Source: Skeletonema tropicum
Lineage: Eukaryota; Bacillariophyta; Thalassiosirophyceae; Thalassiosirales; Thalassiosiraceae
DNA: 64,000 nt
Direction: 5' to 3'
NCBI GenBank assembly: GCA_037178625.1
Contig: CM074129.1
Span: 2,542,001 to 2,606,000 of the forward strand
A program made the translations under genes and the position numbers. Under the pieces are notes generated by a model, which worked only from the letters and a program-made list of their open reading frames with translations, ran no database searches and was not told the origin of the DNA. Below, piece after piece: positions 31,642 through 42,400 of this stretch. Each line of letters begins with the position of its first letter. Within the stretch, counting starts at the first letter, position 1.

Positions 31642-32379
31642 TCAATCTCGTTTCCCATCTTCGTAACAGTGCATAGCTATTCGTTGGCATTCCAGTTCAT
31701 TAATCACCCCGTCCACTTGCATCAGCAAGTTTCTAATAGTGTTTGTTTGAAACAAATGATACCAGAAGGTGCCTAATACCATTCCCAGGACTGATCCTGC
31801 GTAAACCTGCACAAGCGTGTGATATCCCAAGTAAACTCTTGAATAAGAGCAACCGATTGCTAAGAATAATGCCAAACTGATTGTAAATGCATAGTGCAAG
31901 AACATCCACAGCTGTGCAAGGAAAGACGGCTGATAGTTTTTCTTTCTTGCGGTCTCTGTTGTGTTTATGCCTCTACTGCAACAGCGTGAAGGCAAGTTGC
32001 TATCAGCCCAAACTCCCCCTCGCTTGACAACATAAATCATCACGAAGGTACAGCAAAACCACGCAAAACAGCTGTGGTTGCTGGGCATTCCAAATTCCAA
32101 TTTTCCATCCTCATCATCATAACGATCTGGGCGAGGTTGTTGTATCATTCTCTTTAAAATGGAATTTGTCGCAGCTGAGAATAAACTGCCAATCAGCAGG
32201 TAGGCTGCTATCACATCTTTGTAGATGACTGTGGCGGTAGTCAGTGCACATACAACAAACGGAGGAAGTAGAGATAGCAACGCTAGAATTGGAGCGTAGA
32301 CAGAATCATCTGCAGGGTATGTGATGTATGTTAGAGTGAATGGTTTCCACCGTCCGCCATATTCATCGTCCATGAACAT
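31642..32379 (-). CDS. DOLPP1: dolichyl pyrophosphate phosphatase (PAP2 family)
   Basis: Recycles dolichyl pyrophosphate to dolichyl phosphate on the lumenal face of the ER, supporting N-glycosylation. 245 residues, the family's normal length. The three PAP2 active-site motifs are present: K-x6-RP (KRMIQQPRP, about 75-83), PSNHS (about 98) and SR-x5-H (SRVYLGYH, about 174-181). Four or more hydrophobic segments surround them. The N-terminal WKPFTLTYITYP is characteristic of DOLPP1. Its stop codon is 31 bp from that of the TRMT11-like gene, so the two genes converge tightly. Confidence 0.92.
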   Translation of the reverse strand: MFMDDEYGGRWKPFTLTYITYPADDSVYAPILALLSLLPPFVVCALTTATVIYKDVIAAYLLIGSLFSAATNSILKRMIQQPRPDRYDDEDGKLEFGMPSNHSCFAWFCCTFVMIYVVKRGGVWADSNLPSRCCSRGINTTETARKKNYQPSFLAQLWMFLHYAFTISLALFLAIGCSYSRVYLGYHTLVQVYAGSVLGMVLGTFWYHLFQTNTIRNLLMQVDGVINELECQRIAMHCYEDGKRD

Positions 32380-32730
32380 CGTCGTTAGTATTCAGGTCAT
32401 TGAGGAATAAGTGAAAGGCAAGCGGTGAAGTAGGACGGAAGGTCAAGATTGGAGAAGATGACATCTGAAATCTGAAAGATCCATGTTGAAGATGAGTTAT
32501 GCGTAAATAGAGTGAAAATAAAAATTAAAATTTACCCCCACTCACGAAAAGTAATAGATAAAAATTTTCTTCAATCTTTGGTTTTACAGTACACCTAACA
32601 TCATTACACGCGTCTCCACCGTTCATTTTTATTGCGCTAACGCTGAGAAGAAGTAATACTAGAGGTACAACTACTACGCTGAAAGGACGCAGCAATACTT
32701 CACATCAACACCAATACAACTGAATGAAAC

Positions 32731-33912
32731 ATGTCATATAATCCTCTAATCTTGCTCTCCTACGCGTCCATAGCTGGTCTATGGGTCGGATCCCAAGTGA
32801 TTGAAATTCCATATGTCGTGCATCTCATGCTTCTGGTAACATCCATCCTCTACGCCGCTTGTCACTGGAGTTTGACATTGAGAGAAGAACAGGCCTTGGC
32901 TAGGGGTGAGAGCCCTCCCAAAGAAAAGGATGATGAGACAGAGGATGATGATGAGGATGAAGAAGAAGAGGAGGAGGAACGCCCTCAATATGAAACACTC
33001 ACTTCCAAAGATGCCATGCAATTCCCCTTACTCGGCTCTGCGTCTCTCTTTGGACTGTATTGTGCATTCAAATTCTTTGACAAGGAAACAGTCAATCTCA
33101 TCATTAGTATCTACTTTTGCCTTGTGGGAATTGCCGCATTGACTGCCACAATGGGGCCTACATTGGAGTCGGTTGGGCCAAAATTCCTATCCAACGAAAT
33201 TAAACTGAAGCATTTCCTTCCGGAATCAATTGGGGGCAAATCACCTTGGATTTTCAATGTTTCGGATATCTTTGCTCTTATGGGGGGGATTGCCTTCAAT
33301 GTGGCTTACTTTCAATCAAAACATTGGACAATGAATAATGTCTTGGGTATTTGCTTCTGTCTGCAGGGAATTGAGCGTTTTAGTTTGGGAACGTACAAGA
33401 TTGGCGCTATCTTGTTGGTTGGTTTATTCTTTTATGATATTTTCTGGGTATTTGGAACGGATGTTATGGTTACGGTTGCAAAGTCTCTTGATGGACCAAT
33501 CAAAATTCTGTTTCCTAGATCTCTCGTACCTGATGCAACCACTGGCAAGCTGGAAATGAGCCTACTTGGACTTGGTGATATTGTCATTCCTGGCTTCTTC
33601 TTGGCATTATTGCTACGTTTTGACGCACACAATGCCAATGTGGATTACTTCCCAACAAATGTTCATGCGACATTTCCAAAGCCATACTTTCATTCAGCGT
33701 TAGTTGGGTATGTGCTTGGATTGGCTACAACACTGTACGTAATGATTGTGTTTGAAGCAGCCCAGCCAGCGTTGCTGTATTTAGTGCCAGCTTGTCTTGG
33801 AAGTTCATTATTGTGTGCGGCTGTGAAAGGAGAGATGAAGGCATTATTTGATTATTCTGAAGAAGAGGAAGAAGAAGAATCAAAAGATGAAGCTGACAAG
33901 AAGAATGACTAA
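32731..33912 (+). CDS. signal peptide peptidase (intramembrane aspartyl protease)
   Basis: A 393-residue multi-pass protein of the SPP/presenilin-like family (A22B), which cuts signal peptides within the ER membrane. The catalytic Asp residues are in FFYDIFWVFGT at about 236 and GLGDIVIPG at about 281; the QPALLYLVP motif is at about 343. A highly acidic loop (about residues 70-88) follows the first two hydrophobic segments. The C-terminus is KKND, a dilysine (KKxx) ER-retrieval signal of the form seen in SPP orthologues. It is convergent with MIOS, whose stop is 13 bp away. Human HM13 is the likely orthologue. Confidence 0.93.
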   Translation: MSYNPLILLSYASIAGLWVGSQVIEIPYVVHLMLLVTSILYAACHWSLTLREEQALARGESPPKEKDDETEDDDEDEEEEEEERPQYETLTSKDAMQFPLLGSASLFGLYCAFKFFDKETVNLIISIYFCLVGIAALTATMGPTLESVGPKFLSNEIKLKHFLPESIGGKSPWIFNVSDIFALMGGIAFNVAYFQSKHWTMNNVLGICFCLQGIERFSLGTYKIGAILLVGLFFYDIFWVFGTDVMVTVAKSLDGPIKILFPRSLVPDATTGKLEMSLLGLGDIVIPGFFLALLLRFDAHNANVDYFPTNVHATFPKPYFHSALVGYVLGLATTLYVMIVFEAAQPALLYLVPACLGSSLLCAAVKGEMKALFDYSEEEEEEESKDEADKKND

Positions 33913-33924
33913 TGTAAGCTATAA

Positions 33925-36900
33925 TTAATTTGCTATTTTGCAACCTGGCCTCCGTAACTTTTCTATGCCATCAAACTGGCACTGACAATCACAACCACTA
34001 ACTGGACATGATGTGTGCTTAGAAAACCAACCCACTAAATGATGTGCATGTCCTCCATGTTTGCATCGCATACACCAGGTGAACCACTCGGCGAAAGGAA
34101 TATTAGCTAAGCCTGACAAATCATCAGCCATTGCTCTCTTATCCATTGACGTGGCGTTTCTTGGGTATTGGTTTCGTTCTCGTTGGAGTTCCATGTAAGG
34201 ATTTAAGCAGCCTAGTGATAACAGGCATATGGAGCATCGAGGCAAGGGCTTTTTACATTGAGGACAGCACGTAAGTACCGGATTTTGTCGTGACAGCCAG
34301 TTGTTCGCTATACCTTCCTGTCGTCTCAACTTTGAAAGGGGGAGACTTGCATTGCAGTAGTTACACCGTGCCCAAAGTTGTGGTGGGAAATTTGGCTGAG
34401 GGGCGACTTGTTGCTTCTTTACCGCACCACGTCTTCCACTGGAAGCATTCATTGCCCCATTTTTCAAATTACGTATGTGATCACATCTCGCACAATCGAA
34501 CGCGGCTCGGCTATGCCACATTTGCAGGTTGTTCAACAGCGATCTGTAAGACTCTAACCATTCATGGCAGACTTTTCTTTCTGTGTTCCATTCAGCTGGT
34601 AGAATAATACGACTGCTTATCAGCGCTGCTGTTTGGACGTCGGCATGGCGATCGACATAAGACTGTAGAAGTGCGATGCCACGTTTATCGAGTCCAGTAA
34701 TCACGAGACCATCCAAATTGCCATAATCCAGACACTTTCGCATTGATGCATCTAAGAATGAACGCAATTCTTTACGCGGTAGGAATTTACATGCAAATGC
34801 AACTCTATCTGCAAGTAGTATTCCTTCATTGTGGATAATGCAGTCGAACCCCTCCCCCACGTTTTGCAGAAAGAGCAGTATGGCACGGAGGTAATTAGCT
34901 CCTGAAGATTGATTTGCTGTTCGTTTCTCAGAAAGGTCAGGTCTTCGAAGTAAGCCTTCACAGGCGCTATTCCATACATTTGATGCCTTGATTGTTCCAT
35001 CACTCTCCACCGTAACATTGAAGCCCGCTACGCACATAGCAATCAAATTTAAAGTCTCTCTGTAGCTTTCAGTACTTCGTCCAGAGTTGATATCAGAGGC
35101 ATCATCATCACTCCTTTCTTCAAACAACGCCTTGACATCCTCTGCACCACGTTGCAAACATGCCACGCATTCGCCGAGATCACCATGCCACACTGCAAGA
35201 GCTGCCGATCGTTCGAATGCTCCACTCGATTCGCATTTATCGAGAAGATTCCTCAGAACTCCATACTTCTTGACCCAGCCGCAAGCATTGATAGCAGCGT
35301 TTCTCTGCGGACTGCTGTAGACATCACAAGATAACGTGACCGATCTTGATATGTTATCAGATTGGCCGCCACTGTCTGCAGCTTCGCGACTAGTCATGCG
35401 CAAGAGTTTCATTACTCCTGCATCGATGAGCCCTTTAGCTGGCCAAAAGTCTTCCGCGTCATCTCCCTTTTGATCAAAACATAGATATTCAATCAGAGAG
35501 ATCCATCGCCAAGAATTGAGTACCTGGTCTAAATTCCGTAAGGTCTCAGTAAAATCTTCATCAGAGATCTGTGACCTCTCTTGACTCAATTGTACGCGTC
35601 GTTGGACGAAGAGCTGCTCCTTCTCTTCTTCCAGCTTCATCACATTGTTCTTGGCATCAGTTGAGTATCTAACATCGTGCAAGCACGTCGCGCGACGCAT
35701 CATTCGCGAGGAGACATCTTCGTTGGCGAATGCCAGGTCACCCTCCATTGCTGATGGACCTTCTGTTGTCTTCCTACCCAAACTGTGTCGCCAAACCCAT
35801 AAGCGATACGGCCGTCACGTTTTGAGATAGCAATTGGTGCAACTTGAGATTCAGGAATAACGTTTACTTCGCCTTGAGATGTAACAGCTAGAATTCGGTG
35901 CGGATAGTATCCAACCTGTTCCTTTGTTGTAGTTGTCGGGCGCTCCGACGTAGGCTGAAATGCTAGAAATTGCAAATTCAACTCTTTGTCGCCATTTCCG
36001 ACGTACGACACGTTCACGGGGAGCGCTCGTGATCCAGGTGCTCTTGTATAAAATGTTTTTATTGAATCGCCAACAGCAATAGCAAGCTCTCCCGGTCTTT
36101 CGTTCGACCATGCGACCGCAGATATCCCACCTCCTGGAACTCGAATCTCTCCTAATGTTGAGTCCTTTATCATTCTTGCATCCCAAATCTTAACTGGTTC
36201 ACCAGCATTCCGTCCAAAAGTAGCAAACACTGTCTTTGTTGGGCAGCAGTCATCGGGTACAATGCCTGAGATTGCATCCGTATGAGCAAAGACTGAAATG
36301 GGGGCGGCGTTGGTACCTGACATTCTCAAGTCATATAATTGCAAGTGCCTCTTCTGGCACCCTACCGCTAAGAGTTGTCCTTCCATGAGCCACGACAAAG
36401 ATTCAACTCCATTATTGTGTGCAAAGCGGTACAACGGGCTTTTAATTGGAATTGATCCCTTTCCAACAGGCGGTGGCGGAGATGATCCTCGCCCCCCAGC
36501 GGAGGCACGGACTGTTCCAGCCCCACTGACCGAAGAGGATTGAGCTTCAATATCCCAAACTAAACATCCAAAATCTCGATCACCTGCTCCAACAGATCCT
36601 CCCATTGTTTGTGATGATCCTCCGCTGCTTATTGTGCGTGTACTACCAGTGACACCACCCCGAGATGTCAAGCCAGAAGATCCTACGGGTAACACCCTCG
36701 CAGATGCGGCTTTCGAAATACTTGCACTAGAGGTATTAGAAGAGGAAGAGCTACTTCCAATCAAACCGATCGCAACTAATCCATTTTTGGAGTTTCCGCC
36801 TGAAAAAGAAGGACGCCACGCTACGGAACTTGATGGTCTTTGCTGCCGAGGTGCATAATGTGTCACTGTTGATGTCGGTACATTTAATTCATCTATGTTG

Positions 36901-37334
36901 CTATTAATTGAATAGGCTTGAATATTGGAAATGGAATGAATTGCGAGAGCGCCTGAAGTCAAACCTGTAGCACATCGAATTGTTGGAGATTCTGCTTTAG
37001 AAAAATCAAGACATGTTGAGTTTACAGATCCTGGGATCCCTCTGGAGACTAAAATCGTCTCATGCTCAAAAGGAGACCATGAAGAAGTAGATTCTTGCTG
37101 ATCGTCTGAGGGAGAGTATGCGGAATATTTGATTTTCCTTATTTCTAATAGTGGAGGGCTGGGCTTCAATCTGTTTGATACCTTGCTCACATCTTTATTG
37201 GCAGTTGATGGATCAATTGTGTTGGATATGCCATCAGCACAATTGATGGCACCGTACAGATCTGTCGTGTATGGGACGAACGCAGCCCTTGGTGGCACCC
37301 GTTGACGAGACGATGTTGTACTGCTGGATGACAT
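33925..37334 (-). CDS. MIOS: MIOS, WD40 subunit of GATOR2 (TORC1 regulation)
   Basis: GATOR2 relays amino-acid sufficiency to TORC1 at the lysosome or vacuole. The N-terminal half (37334 to about 35800) has WD40 blades, for example VESLSWLMEGQLLAVGC and FATFGRNAGEPVKIWDAR, with Ser/Gly-rich insertions. The C-terminal half is alpha-helical and ends in the family zinc-binding module: paired Cys near residue 950 and 985-1005, then WCMRCKHGGHAHHL, followed by CPVSGCDCQC. The two halves lie in frames offset by one base at about 35777-35782 (GTTTGGGTAGG in the coding strand). Adding one G or T there gives a continuous 1136-residue protein; no intron of credible length fits. The first ATG in frame is at 37334. 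Confidence 0.85.
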
Positions 37335-37729
37335 CAGATTGTTCCGTCGTTTGAAGAAGAGCCAAAGCAAGAGTTATGAAGTTACTTCGATTCCGAGTGC
37401 TGAAAAAGATATTGGGCGGCTGGGTTCAAATGTGCACTTTGAATTTAATATTTGTAGATAGACGACGATGAGGTATCAATCAGATCCTATGGACCGACAA
37501 GGCGAAAATGACGTTCTCTGTGCACGTGAAACGAGTAGAGTGGTGTTATTGACGGCTACTTATGCAGGAGAGGGTTTTCGTCATGGTTCAGGTCCTTTTG
37601 TGTGTTGTGTGATGATTTTCGCGGTTCGCGGAATAAACGAAGATATGTTTGGAACGGCACTCAATGTCACATCTAATATTTCGTGGATTAAACCTCTCAA
37701 ACCAACGAGCGAGGTCAAGGGATGCTTCT

Positions 37730-39225
37730 ATTCTATCCCTGCAATCCGTCTAGGCAGTGCTAATGTGCTAATTTGCTATCGCCACACAAAGTATAATGAC
37801 CACTAGAAGCGGCCCATGCGCATATTGACGACAATAATACGAAATGGTCAATTGGCAGAGATTGGCCAGGTCAAATTGGACCTCATCTGGTCATCTACGG
37901 CTGCAGCATGGCTTGAACTCTCGCAATCCGTCTGAGCAGTGCTAATGTGATATCGGCACTGAGTATGATGAGCCATTAGAAGCGGCTCATGCGCATATTG
38001 ACGATCGCACGTACGATTTGGTTGTGTGTGGAGCAAGTGGCGTGCTCACTGTGGACCACATCTAGTCTAGTCAACTACGAGGCAGCAGCTTCGCTTCTAT
38101 GCACGCCAAACGTCTGAGCAGTGCTAGTGTGCTTGAATAGTATCACTGACGAGTACCATAGGCCACTAAAGGTGGATGATAATGGTAGATACATTTTGGA
38201 AAAAGGCGGTGCTGCGGGCAAGCTAAAATTGCACCTCATGAGGTCAGCTACAAGGTTATAGCATCGCATCTACATTTGCTATCCGACTGAGCAGTGCTAA
38301 TGTACATTGAGCCTGAATCCCCTAAGTTTGATGGAAGAGTGGAACTGGCTCATGCGAATATTTACGATGATACATACGACAAGGTAAATTGAGGTGCTGC
38401 CGCCAGCCCACACTGGACCTTTCAGATCAGCTAACGAGGCTGTAGCATCGCTTCTACATGCGCTATCCGTCTGGGCAGTGCTAATGTGCTCATTTAGTAT
38501 CGCCATGGAGTATAATGGTTAGTATCGCCATGGAGTATAATGGGCCACTAGAGGCGGCTCATGCGCATATTCAAGATGATACATACGACAAGGTAAATTG
38601 AGGTGCTGCCAGCCAGCCTACACTGGACCTCTGAGATCAACCACGAGGCTGTAGCATCGCTTCTACATGCGCTATCCGTCTGAGCAGTGCTAATGTGCTC
38701 ATTTAGCATCGCCACCGGCTGTAATGGGCCACTAGAAGCGGCTCATGCGCATATTCAAGATGATACATACGACAAGGTAAATTGAGGTGCTGCCAGCCAG
38801 CCCACACTGGACCTCTCAGATCAGCTACGAGGCTGTAGCATCGCTTCTACATGCGCTATCCGTCTGGGCAGTGCTAATGTGCTCATTTAGCATCGCCACC
38901 GGCTGTAATGGGCCACTAGAAGCGGCTCATGCGCACATTCACGATGATACATACGACAAGGTAAATTGAGGTGCTACCAGCCAGCCCACACTGGACCTCT
39001 CAGATCAGCAAACGAGGCTGCAGCATCGCTTCTACATGCGCTATCCGTCTGGGCAGTGCTAATGTGCTCATTTAGTATCACCATGGAGTAAAATGGTCCA
39101 CTAGAAGCGGCTCATGCGCACATTCACGATGATACATACGACAAGGTAAATTGAGGTGCTGCCGCCAGCCCACTCTGGACCTCTCAGATCAGCTACGAGG
39201 CTGTAGCATCGCTTCTACATGCGCT
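37730..39225. repeat. satellite array, left part (about 184-bp monomer)
   Basis: Monomers start with GCTATCCGTCTGGGCAGTG and contain TAGAAGCGGCTCATGCGCA and CACTGGACCTCTCAGATCAG. Units at 38671, 38855 and 39040 are highly similar; leftward copies (38459, 38280, 38100, 37920, 37740) become steadily more diverged. The array is cut at 39225 by the copia element and resumes at 43645. A frame of about 55 codons is open across each monomer, but monomer lengths are not multiples of three and there is no shared start. Confidence 0.93.
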
Positions 39226-39396
39226 TGTTGGGAGATGAGGTGTCTGAGAGACGATCCTACTCAGATATAGTAAAGGGAAACGGAACTGGTCTGGCACTCA
39301 ACGGGCGTACAAAAGCCGACCAAAACAAGAACAACAACAAACAAACAATGACGAAATAATTGAGGAGGAATCAATCACCACAATTATTGAGGAATA
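39226..39396 (+). repeat. copia 5' LTR, truncated
   Basis: Starts TGTTGGGAG and matches 43397-43567 with two substitutions. It breaks off after GAGGAATA, where the right copy goes on for 77 bp more. What follows is pol coding sequence. Confidence 0.92.
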
Positions 39397-39423
39397 CGTC
39401 ATACATGGTTCAATGAAGAAGGC

Positions 39424-42400
39424 ATGGCGAACATTCTCTCCTTTGACAAGCTTGAACGTCTGTATCCTATCACCTACGATCATGTCGCTAAGGTCTTTAT
39501 TGTGCACATGAGAGGCATCGATTGCAATGAGGGGAAAATTGAATTTCACCGCAGTAAAGAGGGGTTTCCATTTGTTGACCTTCGCGAAAGAGGTGATGCA
39601 GTTATGATGGTAAATACAGTGAGAGGAAACATTGAAGGATTTACTCGGAGCGATGTACTGGCAGCAGAACGCGCTTACAAAGCTGCAAATCGCATGGGGG
39701 CGCCCTCAGATAAAGACTTCCGCATGATGGTCCGTACATTACCAAACTGTCCAATTACCGCCCGAGATGTGTCCAATGCCATTCATATTTATGGCCCCAA
39801 TCTTGCAGGTATTCGTGGCAAAACAGTTCGAAAGACGCCGGAGCGAGTCAACACTGACAAGATAGAGATCCCCCGAGACTTCCAACTACTTCACTGTAAT
39901 GTGACTATCGAGGCTGATGTGTTTTACGTCAATGAGATTCCATTTCTCCTTTCGATGTCGCAGAAAATCAAGTTTCTCACATTGGAATGTATCCCAAATA
40001 GAAGTTCTAATACCTTGACAGTCGGGTTGAATAGGGTTGTGAATTTGTATCGGCGAGCTGGTTATAGTGTCAAGATCATCTTACTTGATATGGAATTTGA
40101 ATGCCTTGAAGAGTTGCTTGATGTCCCCATCAATGTTGCCGCGGCAAGAGAGCATGTGCCAGGAGTAGAGAGAGAGATCCGCACAATCAAGGAGAGGGGA
40201 CGAGCCCTTCTGAACACTTCACCATTCAAGAAGTTTCCAAGGCGGATCATTATTGAGCTTGTGTACTACATCGTGTTGTGGCTCAATGCTTCTCCCGCTA
40301 AATCTAGCATTTCGAATGAATACTCACCTCGAGAGATCATCTCTGGCCAAAAGCCTGACTATGCACGCGACTGCAAGCTGGATTTCTTTTCCTATGCCGA
40401 GGTCCACGATGAACCTTCCCCGACCAATAGCATGAAACCTCGGACGCGTCCATGCATTGCTCTTGGCCCTACTGCTAACTTGCAGGGCAGCTATAAGTTC
40501 CTCGACCTGGCTACTGGAAAAAAGCTCAAGAAAAGAAGTTGGACAGAGCTGCCTATGCCGGATTCTGTCATCACGCAGGTTGAAGCAATGGCAGAGAAGG
40601 AAAAGCGAGATGGACGCTGGAGTGTGACCAATCGACACAAGGAGGAGATTAGCTATTACGATGAAGATGACGATCAAGTAGGTGTTGCCCCTATTGTTCA
40701 CCCTGATCTAGCAGCCGAAATTCCAGGAGTGGCGCGTGCTTCGCCAGAGGATGAAGTTGTGCCAATGGTGGTGGAAGATAGACGTGCGGCAGCAGCATCT
40801 GTGCTCCGACATCACTCTCTCTCCAATCGTCCGCCACACCTTCTTGGGTCAGCTTACCCTATCTCAGATGATGAGCACTCTGCACACGAACACGCTGACG
40901 ACGATGATGATTCTACTTACCTAACTCCACCGGATAATGAGGAGGATGAGGATTTGGATTCCGAGGACGCAGAATCAGAGGATGAGAGTTACGCCGGTGA
41001 GAGTTCAGAGGATGAGGAATCTGAGGGTGAGGAATATGAGGGTGAGAAATCTGAGGATGAGGAATCTGAGGATGAGGAATCTGAGGATGAGGATAGCACA
41101 CATGACAATAGTGATGACGAGAGCGAAGACGAAGAGGAAGATATCAATGATGGTGAGAGTGATGTTGAAAGCGAGGATGACGCTGCATTTGAGGATGCAG
41201 ATCACGACGAAACAGGAGTGCAAGAGCTGGAGGCTGAAACAACAGGAGTGCAAGAGCTGGAGGCTGAAGCAACAGGAGTGCAAGAGGAAGAGGCTGATAC
41301 TACAGGATTGAGAAGAAGCAGCCGTCGTCCAGCACCTATTGATCGCCTCGCTGAAGACCCTAAATATATGCGACAGGAATCTCTGTCCCAGGCAAAGACA
41401 TCTCAACAGCTGAAGGTTGAGGCTCAACGCCGAAAGGAAAGGGAGAACCTTGCTCTACTTTCCTTCGATGATGTGGAAGGTACTGTGCTGATGCAGATGA
41501 GCAAGATTGATGGAACTATCAATGAGCCTGACAAATCGAATTCCTTTTCACAGGTTGTGCACATGTGCCTCCTCCAGCTCTCGCTCAAACAGGGTCTCAA
41601 AACGTTTGGTGAGAGAGGAGAACATGCTGCAATGAAAGAGGTCAGGCAGCTACACGATTTCAAGACCTTTCGGCCGGTCCACGCGAAGGCATTAACTCAT
41701 CAGCAACGTGTCGACGCACTATCATCACTCATCTTTCTGAAAGAAAAATCTAATGGAGACATCAAAGGCAGAGCTTGTGCTGATGGAAGGAAACAAAGAG
41801 CTACTATGACAAAAGAAGAATCCACATCTCCTACGGTGAAGATTGAAAGTGTCTTTCTCACCTCAGTTATCGAAGCCAACGAGAACCGGGATGTTGCGGC
41901 AGTGGACATCAGAGGCACATTTCTCCACACTCCACAGGATCCAAATGACGAGACAGTGCACATGGTCCTGAAAGGAGAACTATGCGAGTTGATGGTGAAG
42001 GCGGCCCCAGAGCTGTACACGGAATATGTGATAGTTGGGAAGAATGGTACCCGAATGTTATACGTGGAAATGCAGAAGGCGCTTTATGGAATGTTGAAAT
42101 CGGCCCTTCTCTTTTACCTGAAGCTTCTCGATGATCTGACCAAAGCTGGATTCAAACTCAACCCTTATGACCCATGCGTGGCGAACAAGACAGTTGCCGG
42201 GAAACAGCTCACTGTAGCGTGGCACGTTGACGATCTGAAGATTTCTCACGAAAATCCAGCTGTAGTAGATCGATTCATCAAATACATCGACAACATCTAC
42301 CCAGGGGTAACAATCCAACGTGGAAAGGAACTTGAGTACTTGGGGATGACGCTGGACTACTCGGTAGAGGGAGAGGTCACGTTCTCACAGGTCCCATACA

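Noticed and set aside
35740..35800. Intron between the WD40 and zinc-binding halves of MIOS
   Set aside because: The only in-phase GT-AG option is 35 bases, shorter than any intron seen elsewhere in the window.
37468..37806. 112-residue plus-strand frame upstream of the satellite
   Set aside because: Its 3' half is the first decayed satellite monomer; no domain.
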